From NCBI GenBank assembly GCA_022575985.1, contig JAKSXM010000007.1, positions 60,604,501 to 60,668,500 of the forward strand: a DNA stretch of 64,000 nucleotides, read 5' to 3'. The notes under the pieces are model-generated. The model searched no databases, had not been told where the DNA came from, and worked only from the letters and a program-made list of their open reading frames with translations. Positions within the stretch are counted from its first letter, which is position 1; each line of letters starts with the position of its first letter. The stretch comes from Anagrus nilaparvatae. Its lineage: Eukaryota > Arthropoda > Insecta > Hymenoptera > Mymaridae. The position numbers were made by a program, and so were the translations under genes. This document shows, piece by piece, positions 1 through 11,801 of this stretch.

Positions 1-2284
1 TTTTTTTCTCCAAAATCTTCATCACAAAAAAATACATAAAACACCAAATTTATTTTTCTTTTTGGACATATCTAATTTATTTTAATGAGAGTACAAGTTT
101 TAGAAATTTAGTTTATAGTAATTTTTTGTATCCGATCACAATTTTTTTTTTATTTTCTTATAAATTATAACACACAAGAAAGAGTGATGGAAATCTTGCC
201 TCTTTTTGACTTCCTTGGATTATTTTGCTCGTTGCTATGTTTATTAAATTTATGTATGCAGCTTAATGAAATTATAAACAATAATAAACAGCCTAAAAAT
301 ATTAAATGGTTATGTTTGCATTTTAAAATTAAGATTTAAAAGTTTTATTGGAATTTTTAAAAGAATCAAACAATTTATAGAATTAAATAATTTATTATTT
401 TGTTTTTAATAGAAATAATATAAATAATGTTAAAATCTTGAAGCAATTAATTTATTACAAAATATTATTATTATTATTATTATCATTGTTGCGGAAGATT
501 GGTCAAATGCAAGAAGTACACTGAGAAAATAAATTATAAGAAATTATTATAAATTCTGGTAAAAACTCCTATCTTTTTATAATAATTGAGCGAATATTTG
601 TAATTTTCGCATCGTTATCAACCATTTCTTTGACAAAACAAAAAAATCATGTTACCCAATATTTTAATTATTAAGGGATAGTTATATATTCTAATAAAAT
701 AAAATTTTATAAAAAAAAATAAAATTAGCTTTTTTTATATTTGTCTCTTTTTAATTATGCAAAAATGATTTAAAATCCATTAACGCCGGCGCGACCAATC
801 CATGGACGCTAGAATTTTCACTTTAATAACAAAATGATCTTAATAATCTACTTTACCAGCTACTAAAAACGAAAAATGTGTGTATAATTGGATGGTTGTA
901 ATCAATAATATTTGTTGTAAATTAAGATAACAGCCCATTGTTTGAGGAACCTCAGTGCCAGCTAGTTGGCAGGGTATTTTGTATTGTTTTGTGCAAAAAA
1001 AATTAGGAAAAAAATTTTTTAAAAATTAAGTATCTGATTCGAGATATCAAGTAAAAACTATACTTTCAAATATAAGTACTTTCGTGGAAATAAATGAATA
1101 TTACATCCAAATTAAAAAAAAAAAGTACCTAAAGCTTTTTTGGTGAAAAAATTTTTGAAAAAAGAATTAGGTCTTAATTTCATAATGTTTGTGAAATATC
1201 AATATAACCTAATTTCTTAAAAAATACTAAAAATTGGTGTTTTTAGTATTTTTTCGTGAAAAAAATTTTGGGGAAAAAATTTTCAAAAAATTAAGTATCA
1301 GATTCGATACATAGAGTAAAAACCATACTTTCAAATATAAGTACTTTCGTGGAAATAAATGAGGTATTACATCCAAATTAAAAAAAAAAAAAGTACCTCG
1401 AGCTTTTTTGGTGAAAAAATGTTTGAAAAAAAATTAGGTCTTAATTCCATAATGTTTGTGAAGTATCACCAATTACATACATATATACACACACACACAC
1501 ACTTTTTTTAAAAACCGGTTTTTTAGCTTCCTGAGGTCTCAAAACGTGCTTATATGCCAAAAAATCAAAAACCAAAATTTTACCTATCACAATGGTTGAG
1601 GAACCAAAATTTTTTTTGTCGGATAAAATTTGCAAATAAATGTTAGCAGTGTTAAACTGCTAACATTAACTGCTTAGGTAATTAACCGCTTAGGTTGATT
1701 AAAACCAAACTACGTTTGCAAAAAAGCAAGTGATATTTCTTGGTGCAATACTTATACACTGAAAAAAAAAATTCAAGGCAGCAAAGCATTAAAAAACTTA
1801 CTTATCACATACGAGTAGTTTTGCACAAAATTTAGAATAAAAAGTGCATACTAGCATATATAATATATATAGCTTCTATAGACTAATAGTAATACGATTA
1901 TTTCCATTTAAAAAATAAATGATTCGGCCGTTATACACCATTATAAACTATTTTAATCGTATAAATTGCCAATCAGTTTGCTTTAATTAGGAGCACAAAG
2001 ATACCCTACCCCTTCTAATTTTTGACTCAAAAATAAAGTTTCTTGACGGAAATTTGGGGTTTGCAATCTTAAATTTGAGGAAATCAAAATAATGCATTTA
2101 TCAAAATTTAAAAGTCAAGATTTGACAACAATTCATATAAAGTGATAAAAACCTAGAATTCAGAGAAAATTACTTAGATTAAATTCCTATCAGATTAAAT
2201 TCCTATAAACTTTTCCATTTAATTTGTAGTCCTGCATTTTAATTTATAAGGTAAGTGAACTGAACAAAAATTTATTATTTATAG
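1..2284 (+). other. Probable intron 3 of GST-1, with repeats
   Basis: No coding exon is visible. The part from about 1830 to 2284 is collinear with the end of GST-2 intron 3 (10665-11289). It shares, for example, agtgcatactagcatat and caatcagtttgctttaatta. The remainder is AT-rich with a direct repeat (about 1000-1468), an (AC)n run near 1488-1502 and a (TTA)n run near 461-483. The 780-960 stretch (gccggcgcgaccaatcc and after) is slightly less AT-rich but shows no reading frame. Confidence 0.6.
1000..1468 (+). repeat. Tandem direct repeat, two copies of about 210 bp
   Basis: Copy 1 at about 1000-1205 and copy 2 at about 1258-1468 share the block starting ttaagtatc-gattcga, then actttcaaatataagtactt, cgtggaaataaatga, and end taatgtttgtga-gtatc. 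They are offset by about 258 bp and differ by scattered substitutions and poly(A) length. They lie in the presumed GST-1 intron and have no coding content. Confidence 0.75.
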
Positions 2285-2803
2285 ATTCCTCAAGTATTCG
2301 GTGGACAACCTGCAGATCCAGAAAAAGTTAAAAAAATTGATGAGTCATTTGAATTCTTTGATAAATTTCTTGAAGGGCAAGACTATGTTGCTGGAAAAAA
2401 TCTTACGATAGCTGATTTGGTACTTTTGACTACAACTACCAGTTTTGATGTAAGTAAATACGTTTTCAGAATTTGAATTGATAGATAATGTTTTAAAGAT
2501 TTTAAGATCATAAAATGAATTCTTGAATATATTTTTTAAAAGTCTTTCAATTAAATAATTTTTATATATAAAGGCATAAAACACCGAAAAAAAATTTTAG
2601 TATCATATATCTGGTTAATATTATTTACCAATTGAAATACTTTTTAGGTTGTTAACTACGATTACAGTAAATATCAGAATGTTGATAAATGGCTTAAAAG
2701 AATGAAAGCAGAAACAGTAAAATATGAAGAAATCAATGGTAAAGGCATTGAAGGGTATAAAGCACTTGCTAAAGCAATGAAAGAAAAGTTTAAAAAATCA
2801 TAA
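2285..2803 (+). CDS. GST-1: Delta-class-like glutathione S-transferase, last two exons only (5' part before the window)
   Basis: Exon 4 (2285-2449, 165 nt) and exon 5 (2648-2803, 156 nt, stop TAA) encode the C-terminal helical domain of a cytosolic GST. Exon 4 starts IPQVFGGQPADPEK and contains [11 protein letters not shown], the conserved N-capping/hydrophobic staple region of this fold. Exon 5 starts VVNYDYSKY and ends EKFKKS. The acceptor (ttatag) and donors (gtaagt) are consensus, and sizes and phases equal those of exons 4-5 in the other five copies. The N-terminal glutathione-binding exons are not in the window, but sequence at about 1830-2284 matches intron 3 of GST-2, so the gene is most likely intact and simply starts upstream. 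It is closest to GST-2. The family conjugates glutathione to electrophiles. Nothing visible suggests a pseudogene. Confidence 0.88.
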
Positions 2804-3406
2804 AATAACGTTATAAAAAAAATCATATTACTTTAAAATTGATTTAATTTTTTTATTTAAACATAACTATAATAATTATTTTAATTTAAAAAATATAGTC
2901 GGGCAATTGATATTGTTAAAAAGACATGACAATCATTTACCTTAGTTATTTGATATGACTTATGCCACCAAAAAACTACGTCATCAGGGATTTTGCCACA
3001 GAGAGTTCACCACAAAAGTTGACTACCAAAAAATGTTGACACATGCAAATTGCATATAGAATAAAGCACTGTAGAAATTTTTTATTGTGAAATCACAAAA
3101 AATGTAATGGAAATAAATTTCATGTGCAAAAGTTTGTAAAATTTACAAAACAATAGATTTGTAAAATCACAAACATCTCTTTGTATTTTCAGAAAAGTAA
3201 TTGTGTGATTTTAATATACAAAATTTTTAATTTTTAATTTGTAATATCACATTTCAAAAAATATTAAAAAACATCTTTTTTTAATTATTGTTTTAATTAC
3301 TTTTTTATATTTAGAATTTCTATAATTTAAATTTATAGTAAATACATTATATATGTATATTTTTTTTTTTTATTAATTTTTTTTTTTTAATTACCTTGGC
3401 CTGCTC

Positions 3407-3935
3407 GAGAAATTGAGATCTTCAACTGACGGCCATTTATTATTCAGAAGCGATGCTGGCAATCCTGGATCCGATCTGAATTCAGATTTTTAAGGAACAG
3501 AAACGTTTATTTCAAACCCAAAATTTCTTTATTTTAGAAAAATATTTTTAAGAAATATGTACAAATTGGAGTAAGTAATATTAAGAAGAGCATTTCACAA
3601 AAAGAATTAATTACCAAATGAAAATTTTTATTTTAATATTTTATAGTTTTGAATTAAAATGAGGAACTTCAAATTCGGAAAAATTCAATTCTGGACTTAG
3701 CAATTTCTTAAAATTTTAATATTATGGTTAATTGAATATAATTTTTATTTGGATATTTTATGAATTTTTATTATCACTTTCAGATTTTTGAATTAGCTAT
3801 TTTTTAATGGTATTTTAAATTCATAATTCTTAACATTGAACCTTGGGTTTCGGATTTTCCGATTTTGAAAAATTATCACTGATGTCATCAAAGCTTATGA
3901 ACAATGAATGGCCGCCCTTCAACATTTCAGCTTCT
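3407..3935. mobile_element. Inverted-repeat (MITE-like) element in the GST-1 3' flank
   Basis: The left arm (cgagaaattgagatcttcaa, then ggccatttattattcagaag) is matched in reverse complement by the right arm near 3880-3935 (gaacaatgaatggcc, then cagcttctc). There is no coding sequence inside. The same element lies at about 12327-12895 downstream of GST-2, so it was there before the duplication. A related arm (GCCATTCA-TGGTCATAA) occurs at 25909. I found no clear target duplication. Confidence 0.6.
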
Positions 3936-3949
3936 CTATATACAATGTA

Positions 3950-4320
3950 TTTTAATTCTAATTTTGAAAAAGTAGCATGGATTGCTATCAACGCTTATTA
4001 ACAATGGATGGCAGCCTGTTGCATTCCTGTGTACATATACTTTACATCACCATTATGATCTATATTTTCTGATTCAGATACTTGAACAAATATGCATATA
4101 TGACCTTATTTAATTTTTAAACACCTGCTATAGACCATACAATCACTCCAACCCCTGTAGTCAATAAATAACAATGTAACAGATTAAAGTTAAAATATGT
4201 AAATTATAATAAATATAAATATATTGATAACAAGAGACTAGTATCAATGCAAACTATATAAAATTTTTGAAATTATATGTACAAGAGATTAGTTAAAGTT
4301 TAAATTAATTAGAATTTGTA
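3950..4320. other. AT-rich intergenic sequence, no gene seen
   Basis: This stretch is unique to the GST-1 side of the duplication. It contains a block (cctgctatagaccatacaat, then ccaacccctgtagt) that recurs diverged near 18810-18870, next to the inverted-repeat element there. No reading frame. Confidence 0.5.
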
Positions 4321-4324
4321 TCAA

Positions 4325-5130
4325 AATTAAAATTGGAGACCAGAATGCAATATCCATTCTTTTATTATTTGTTTGGAACTTTTCTTCTTTATATCTAACG
4401 TTTTTAAATTCTTTGGCAACTTATTATACATTTTTGTAGCTGTAAAAATATGATTTTTTTTCCCTATATTTAGTCTGATTTCTGGCAGTATCAGACTTTT
4501 ATTTCTGGTTTTACTATCACTGTTGAGATATTTATCTTTCAGATATTGATATTCACTTATAATGGATTTGTATGCTTGATTAATATTTAAGATACTCTTA
4601 TTCTTAGAGTTGTTGTTTGTAACAATATTATATAATTTTTCCTGTAAATTAAGAAGCAGAAAAACGCAAAATAAGCTGAAATGAGATTGTTGAAACTTAA
4701 AATGTTTTTTAGTTTTGAAAATATTTAAACAAGGTATCTGGTACGTTTATATACTGATTGTATATGTTCTTTTCATTTGATGTTTTGATCAAAAAGAACA
4801 CTCATGTAACTTGTACTTTGAACTCTATTTAAAAAGTGATTATGAGACGTATTGTTAAGTTCCGAGCTAAAGTGTCATTCCTGTTTCCAAAAGTTACATA
4901 CATAGTCTTGTTGATGTTTAATATTAGCTTATTGGAGTAACACCAAGAGTTGACAATAGCCAGATATCTATTTATAGTTTCTTCAGCATCACTCCATGTA
5001 TTTCCAGACAAAATAGAACAGTATCATCTGCGTATGGTGTTGTCAATCAGGTCCAATAGGTCATTTAAATATATGATGAAGAAAAGTGGGCCTAATATAG
5101 ACCCTAGTTGCACACCTATTTTTACTACTT
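4325..5130 (-). mobile_element. Jockey/R1-type non-LTR retrotransposon remnant: reverse transcriptase C-terminal part
   Basis: Read on the - strand from about 5130, the frame gives GVQLGSILGPLFFIIYLNDL, a typical reverse transcriptase block. The catalytic YADDT follows near 5022-5037 in another frame, then NSWCYSNKLILNINKT at about 4885-4940. Near 4350-4680 comes a C-terminal tail (TRNKSLILPEIRLNIGKK, then TATKMYNKLPKNLK) of the kind found at the end of jockey-group ORF2 proteins. At least one frameshift lies just before YADD and several stops separate the blocks, so it is dead. No 3' poly(A) tail or target duplication could be assigned. Confidence 0.8.
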
Positions 5131-5139
5131 TTTTATTAA

Positions 5140-5970
5140 TCAAAATATTTTTGATTTTGACAACTTGCACTAAAATAAAAAAAACTAAAATAAAAGTTTA
5201 TAACTTATAATTTTGCAACCCGATTTACTAACCTTACCAATAGTCCACATTTTTATAAATTAAGAAAATATAATATGTGATTAATAATTTAAACACTTAT
5301 TTTTTAATTTATATGTATCTCGTTAATTATTTAACTATAACTGATTAAAGCAATTTTGAAAAACTTTAATGAAAATTAATAAAATTTCAAATTTGAATTT
5401 CTATCAGCCAATCAGAATGACTCTTTAGCTATAACAATGTACATATAGTTACTGTTTCGATGAGCATGTCATTTTTAGGAAAAAGATAAGTATTTTTATT
5501 CAAAAAATAAAGCCTCAGTGCGGAAGCTTATAATTAAAACGCATATTAATTCTTAAAATTAAAATTAAAAAAATAAAAAATTGTTTAAATAATTACAAGG
5601 ATAGTTGCTAGTATCCATAAAAAATTTAATTAAATTTTACCACTCACGATGACTTTATTTATTCTTAGTTTAAAACAAAAACTTGATTGTCACTATAATA
5701 AAGTATACGATGTCAGTTAGTAATGATACCGATATATAGATTCTACCCCATTTTCCAAGACACCGCGCTGTATAGATAATAATTATCTAATTTTTATATA
5801 CATACTGAAAGAAATTAATGTAAATTCTTAATTAAAATGAATATTGATTCTTCAATTATTGCAAATATAATGATCATTAGATAATAATTTGCCAAGTAAT
5901 TCGGAGGTAATAATATATAAAAAATAATGGACAGATTATAATCTAAACAGTGTAAATTAATTGTAATACG
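5140..5970. other. AT-rich intergenic sequence, no gene seen
   Basis: Only short frames occur. The last part (5700-5970) reads into the left arm of the next inverted-repeat element. No recognisable exon, RNA gene or transposon protein. Confidence 0.5.
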
Positions 5971-5973
5971 AAA

Positions 5974-6751
5974 AATTCTTAGTGAAACTGACATAAGCGA
6001 TAAGTAAAAGTCGGGGATCTTGAAAAACCCGATTGGGCTGTGTTTAGTATGTAAAACTATGATAACATTCCAAATTTTAAAGTTTTAGGTTTAGTGGTTT
6101 AGAAATAGCGGCGGTTTTACGATTTGCTGCAAAAATCTGAACTAATTTTTCGATTTTAATTTTTCTACGCTCCGCGTGCAGCCAAAAAATAATTTTCAAC
6201 TATAGGAAATAGAAAATCTTTCAAATCGAATGCAAATCTGCCATTAATTAAACCCGATCAAAAGCAAAACCGGATAAACAACAAGAAAATTTCAAATAGA
6301 AATTAATCAAAAACCGGGATTATTTCATCATTTAAGTTGTATTTTCTTATGTATTTTTTGTCGATAAATAATTTTTGAGAAATATTTGCCTTTAAAGTGC
6401 TTAAAAACTTTAAAAAATAATTTTCATAACCTTCCATTTCTCGAAATTTTTCAGGTTTCCCTATAATCTAATGAAAATTCTGCTTCAATTTTTGGATTTC
6501 TCGAAAAATTTTACTAAATTTTACTATCTCTATTTTTAGAAATTTTGAACATTTCCGTAATGCTGTGTTTCATTTTACATACCCCTTATAGTTGAAAATT
6601 ATTTTTTGGCTGTATATTTAGAACGCCAAAACCTTAAATCGAAAATTTAACTCAGGTTTTTGCAGCAAATTTTAATCAATTTTTAAATCATAAAACACCT
6701 GCTGTTTTGAAACCATTTCACCTATCACTCGTATCAGTTTCACTAAGAATT
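5974..6751. mobile_element. Inverted-repeat element of about 780 bp
   Basis: The left arm starts aattcttagtgaaactga (about 5974) and the right arm ends tcagtttcactaagaatt (about 6751). Internal arm blocks also pair, for example agccaaaaaataattttcaa near 6180 with ttgaaaattattttttggct near 6592. The arms are diverged, so this is an old copy. Non-coding. No unambiguous target duplication. Confidence 0.7.
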
Positions 6752-7125
6752 ACTCATATATAAAAATGTAAACACAGAATTGCAATTTGTTAAGACCTTG
6801 AAGCCTACGTAATAATTTTTTTTCTTTCAGTGCACGCATTAAAAAAAAAACATCATTTTTATTTATAAATATAACTTTTTATCATAATATTCTCAGTAGT
6901 AGAGCTGGGCGCATTTAAAAATATTAATACGCTCTTCTCGCGTTGCTCATTGTAAAATATCTTTGTACATTTATTTAATAGTTTAATATCAACTGTTTAA
7001 AGAAAAATATAAAAACATTAATAATATTTTTTTTAAGTCTACTAATTTAGGTAAGTTGTTTAAAAAAATGTTTATATGCTTTTATAATTTATTTAAAAAT
7101 TTTGTTTTCTATACATAAAAAATTA

Positions 7126-7361
7126 ATACACGCAAAAAAAGTGTAGTAAAATTAACCTCAACGATATACCGAGATTAAAAATATTGGTAAATATAACTAA
7201 AAAGTAAGTAAATTTTACCAAAAGAATTGAAGTTTTAGTATTGTAAACAAATTTTATTAGTTAATTTTACCAAAAATATAGTAGTGACTTTTAACCAAAC
7301 TTAATTTAGTAAACAAAATCGTAATTTTGGTTATATTTACTAACTTTTTGTATGCGTGTAT
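7126..7361. mobile_element. Small palindromic MITE, about 236 bp
   Basis: The ends are atacacgcaaaaa (7126) and tttttgtatgcgtgtat (7361), which are inverted copies of each other. The inner arms carry -GTAAAATTAACC and GGTTATATTTAC-. Non-coding and AT-rich. Possible TA flanks are not distinctive in this base composition. Confidence 0.55.
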
Positions 7362-7418
7362 ATTACATATTTTATATTATACATTTTGTCTTATCTTGTA
7401 CTAATGTGTATAAATTTG

Positions 7419-8783
7419 AGGTCTACACGGAACCTACACATTTCGAACTTGCACATCTATTTTCTTACACATTTTATTACACAAAAAAAATAATACACAT
7501 TAAATAAATTACCAAAATAAATCTTACACATGTGTTGTAACCCCTCAGAAGTAGGGGTGACAATAATTATATTTTTTCCTATATTCGAGCACTGTAAATC
7601 CTACCCGCCTAGTATCCTTATCGAACCAAGGGTATCTAGCCCTTGGACCTCAAAGGGTTTAAGTAAATAACGAGGCTGTTCCTCTAATTTTGTTTGATGC
7701 ACATCTGCATCTGAAGCTGATGATGTTTTGGAATCCCTTGCATAAATAAGAACACTAAGGTTTTAATTCAATGTAATATTTATTGAGTGTGAAAATAATG
7801 AAGGTCGTTCAAAGAACTTGCTTCACCAGAGATTCCAGAACAAGTGTGTCGTGATGTGCGAAAGCTCTTTCTTATATACTTTTCGCAACTCACGCACACA
7901 TGCTTGGAATTTTTATACATAAAATTTGTTCTCGAACTTTCTGGAAGGAAATTTGCGTTTGGCGCGAATTTCTTCTTTTTAGTTTTTTAATTGTTTTAAT
8001 TATTATTTATTGTTTTTATATATTATATTTATTACATTAATTATTTTTTTATTTATAATTAATTTCTATTTACAACTTAAATTAACAAATACTCCTTTTT
8101 TATCAATAAAATCTATTTTGACCGTTAGTAGATTTATCATTTATGTTTAATTAATTTATTAAATATATTAAATGTATTATTGATAATTGTTATATTTTTT
8201 ATTAATAATAAAGGTGCATTTAATTATTTTATAATTAAATTAAATAATTCTAATTTGCTTAAAAACTAATATTTTACTCATATTTACATATTTACATATT
8301 TACATTTAAGAGACTGCCGGCATAAATAAATACATGCTGGATAGTGCTGCCATTTAAGTAATATTTGATTATCATTAAATAATCTAAATTTAGGAGTTTA
8401 TAATTGTATCGATACATATATTGATTTAAATCGCGATTTCGGTATTTTATACACTTATGCGTGTGTATTATGCAACACACGTATAAGTAAGTAGAATTAA
8501 ACTATTATTTGCATGCATTATTCATAAATATTTGCATATCTTAGGGGTCTAGGCATTTGGTACGTTACAGTGTAGGAAAATTAATAATTAAATATTTTAT
8601 AAATTTTTATAATTTTCATATTGTTTTACAATTAAAATATATAAAATATTTAATTATTAATTTTCCTACACATGTGTAAGATTTATTTTGGTAATTTATT
8701 TAATGTGTAATATTTTTTTCGTGTAATAAATGTGTAAGAAAATAGATGAGCAAGTTCGAAATGCGTAGGTTCCGAGTAGACCC
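7419..8783. mobile_element. Palindromic hAT-like MITE with 8-bp target duplication, split by a solo LTR
   Basis: The terminal inverted repeats start AGGTCTACACGGAACCTAC at 7419 and, on the other strand, GGGTCTACTCGGAACCTAC from 8783 inwards. An identical 8-bp direct repeat, TAAATTTG, flanks them (7411-7418 and 8784-8791), as expected for hAT-type insertion. Removing the LTR (7536-8569) and one 4-bp duplication leaves an almost fully palindromic element of about 327 bp. Its arms read ...cttacacatgtgt-aggaaaattaataatta... and the inverse. No transposase; it must have moved in trans. Confidence 0.85.
7536..8569. mobile_element. Solo LTR (1034 bp) with 4-bp target duplication
   Basis: The segment begins TGTAACCCCT and ends GGTACGTTACA, so it has TG...CA termini with a short TGTAAC/GTTACA inverted repeat. 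It is flanked by GTGT on both sides (7532-7535 and 8570-8573). It is clearly richer in GC in its first half than the surroundings, and it interrupts the left arm of the palindromic MITE at a point where the uninterrupted right arm supplies the pre-insertion sequence. No internal gag-pol sequence is present, so it is most simply a solo LTR left by recombination. Family (Gypsy or BEL/Pao) not determined. Confidence 0.75.
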
Positions 8784-8919
8784 TAAATTTGTATTAATTT
8801 TACTGAATAAATATGAATATGAATATGGATTTAAAAACGAAAAAAACGACATAAAAATAAAAATAAATTTATTATTATTATTATTATTATAAATTATTAT
8901 TTTTTTTTGCAGAAATATA

Positions 8920-11801
8920 ATGCCTATTGATCTTTATCATTTACCACCGAGTGCTCCATGCAGGTCTGTACGACTGGTTGCAGCCGCACTAGGGGTTGAA
9001 TTAAATTTAAAATCTTTAAATCTTTTTGCTGGCGAACATCTTAAACCAGAATTTTTAAAGGTAACATTAATTGATTAAGAAGCTGTAGTTATTGTAAAAG
9101 TAAACACCAATGATTTTGGTACCAATCACGTAAAGGCAAAATAATTTTTTTTTTGCAATAAATTAGACCCTACTTAAGCTTTCGGATCTTGAAAGGAACC
9201 TTCGAATATTTTGTAAGAATTATAAATAAATGACTTAAGATCATTTTTGTCTATAGTTATATAGTATATATTGTAACTAATGGTTGAAAGGAAAGATAAA
9301 AAAATGAAAGACAGAGCGCGTCAGCGATGTCTCTCACCATGCCTCTTTCAGCGTTCTATAGTAACGCGTTACAATCGATATTTTTTGTAACAACAATTTA
9401 TTTTATACTCTTATCGCATTCATAATTCTTTCTCTCTTTAACTCAGGCGCTGAATGAATATAAAAATACATGCGTCTAAATCAATATGAATTAAAATATT
9501 ATTTTGAGTCTGTTCATTTCGTTCATTTTGCATTTTAAATTAAAATAAAAATTTTATTTTGCCACATATTTAATTGTTGTTATCATAACAGAAAAGTTTG
9601 TTAATAAACTTTAATTGTGCTAATACTGAAAATAATTTACAGATGAATCCAATGCATTGTATACCTACAATCGATGATAATGGGTTTTATTTATACGAAA
9701 GGTATGTCAAAATTAATGAATGAAAAAATTTTAAATTTAATTATAATAAGTTTAAATATTTCAGTCGTGCAATTTGTGGTTATTTGGTAGACCAATATGG
9801 AAAAAATGATAAATTATATCCAAAGGATCCTAAACAACGTGCATTAGTTGATCAGCGATTATACTTTGATATGGGAAAATTGTATCAATCATTTTTCGAC
9901 GTTTTTGTAAGTATATGTGGTTATTATTATTGTAATATTTTGGATATTCCAATCTTTATATTTCTTTGAAATACTTAATTTAACCGATAAACAATTTTGT
10001 CCCCTTTTTTATTTCGTTTGAAATATACCGCAATCTTGATCCAAATTTAATTTTAATGCCTTAAGATTTCCGGATGGTGAATCTCATCTATTCACCAAAA
10101 AAAAAATCATGTTTCTTTCTCGTGACGTGATCGAAAAAAATGCTTTTCTCTCCACTGATAAAGAAATATTGCATTTTATCCAGAAATAAATTTCAAATTT
10201 TTAGGTCCCGATACCGAAACACAGCCCTAATACCGAAAAACTGTATTTTTTTGTCAAGTTTAAACATTTATTTGACATATTTTATAAAGAAATTTCTAAT
10301 TGTCCTTAAAATGATAAGTAATGTGTTGAACAAGAATATTTAGGTCCCAACCGCAAAAAGTTTCTCCGAATGCCATTTACGAGCATCTACTGATCCAAGT
10401 TTTGCTTTTGTCTATATATTTCGTAAGGTATTTGTCTAATACGCATCGAAATAACCTCGAAAAATAAGCCCTATTACCGAAAAACGAATGTCTTAGTCAA
10501 TTTTGAAGTTTCTTTTAACTTATTTTATAAAAAACATTTCAAATTATAGGTAATATATTTTTGAGGCCAGGATCTAAATATTTTTATACATAGACCTCAA
10601 AAACATATTACCTATCATTTTTTGGACAGTTAGAAATGTTTTAATGAAATATGTCAAAATAACAATAATAAGTGCATACTAACATATACAGCTTCTAGAC
10701 TAATTAAAAAATAAATTATTGGGCCCTTATACACCATTATACACCATTTTAATCGTATAAATTGACAATCAGTTTGCTTTAATTAGGAGCTCCAAGAAAC
10801 CCTGTCCCTTCTAATTTTCGACTCAAAAATAAAGTTTGCTTACGAAAATTTGGGGTTTGCGATCATAAATTTACGGAAATTAAAATAAAGCATTTACTAA
10901 AATATAAATTAAAAACAAACTTCAAGATTTGACAACAATTGAAAGAAAGTGATAAAATCCCTTAATTCTGAGAAAATTACTTATTACAGATCAAATTAGA
11001 TATCTAAACATTGTTCTTTTTTTACCAAAGAAAAGTTATCTATTTTTAAGGAAAATGTAGTAAATGTTATCATATTTATAAATTGTTGTTTGAAAAGCTG
11101 TACTCAGTGTACACGAAACATTACACATTCAAAGAAAGATCTCTGTATTATTTATTTACTAGCCCTCTTGGTCAAGAAAATCATCTCTCTTATTATTTAA
11201 AAAGTTTTTCATTTCATTCAATTTATGACCCTGCATTTTAATTTATAAGGTAATTATAAGTGAACTGTAAAAAAATTAATTATTTTTAGTATCCTCAAGT
11301 ATTTCTTGGACAACCTGTAGATCCAGAAAAAGTTAAAAAAATCGATGAGTCATTTGAATACTTTGATAAATTTCTTGAAGGGCAAAACTATGTTGCTGGA
11401 AAAAATCTTACGATAGCTGATTTGGTACTTTTGAGTACAACTACTAGTTTTGATGTAAGTAAATACGATTTCAGAATTTTAATTGATAGATAATGTTTTA
11501 AAGATTTTAAAATCATAAAATGAATTCTTTAATATATTTTTTAAAAGTCTTTTATTTAAAGATTTTTTATATATAAAGGCATAAAAAACTAAAAATTTAA
11601 TTCCACACCTGGTTAATATTATTTACCAATTGAAATATTTTTCAGGTTCTTAATTATGATTACAGTAAATATAAGAATGTTGGTAGATGGCTTGAAAGAA
11701 TGAAAGCAGAAACAGTAAATTATGAAGAAATCAATGGTAAAGGCATTGAAGAGTATAAAGAACTTGCTAAATCATTGAAAGAAAAGTTTAAAAAATCATA
11801 A
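8920..11801 (+). CDS. GST-2: Delta-class-like glutathione S-transferase, 220 aa, 5 coding exons
   Basis: Exons: 8920-9060, 9643-9701, 9765-9906, 11290-11454 and 11646-11801; the joined frame is 663 nt with no stops. The N-terminal thioredoxin-like domain begins [16 protein letters not shown], with the expected catalytic Ser at position 11. Exon 2 gives [13 protein letters not shown] (His52, Ile-Pro cis-turn), and the exon 2/3 junction gives the glutathione-binding E66-S67-R68. Exons 3-5 form the helical domain with [18 protein letters not shown] and [11 protein letters not shown]. All introns are GT-AG. An acceptor (ttttttttgcag) ends at 8912, just before the ATG, so an untranslated exon upstream is likely. 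Intron 3 (1.4 kb) holds repeats related to one in GST-4 intron 2. Expected role: cytosolic glutathione conjugation in detoxification. Class assignment is by recognition. Confidence 0.93.

Larger units (their letters stand above)
1830..3946 (+). repeat. Upstream copy of a segmental duplication (GST-1 side)
   Basis: This segment is collinear with 10665-12909. The similarity covers the end of intron 3, exon 4, intron 4, exon 5 and about 1.1 kb of 3' flank, including non-coding landmarks such as atagtcgggcaattgat and aactacgtcatcagggatttt. It stops abruptly after ctctatatacaat at 3946. The 5' limit is not certain because intron 3 holds unrelated insertions in the two copies. Confidence 0.85.

Noticed and set aside
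461..483. (TTA)n and similar runs as possible regulatory arrays
   Set aside because: Simple low-complexity repeats expected in such an AT-rich genome.
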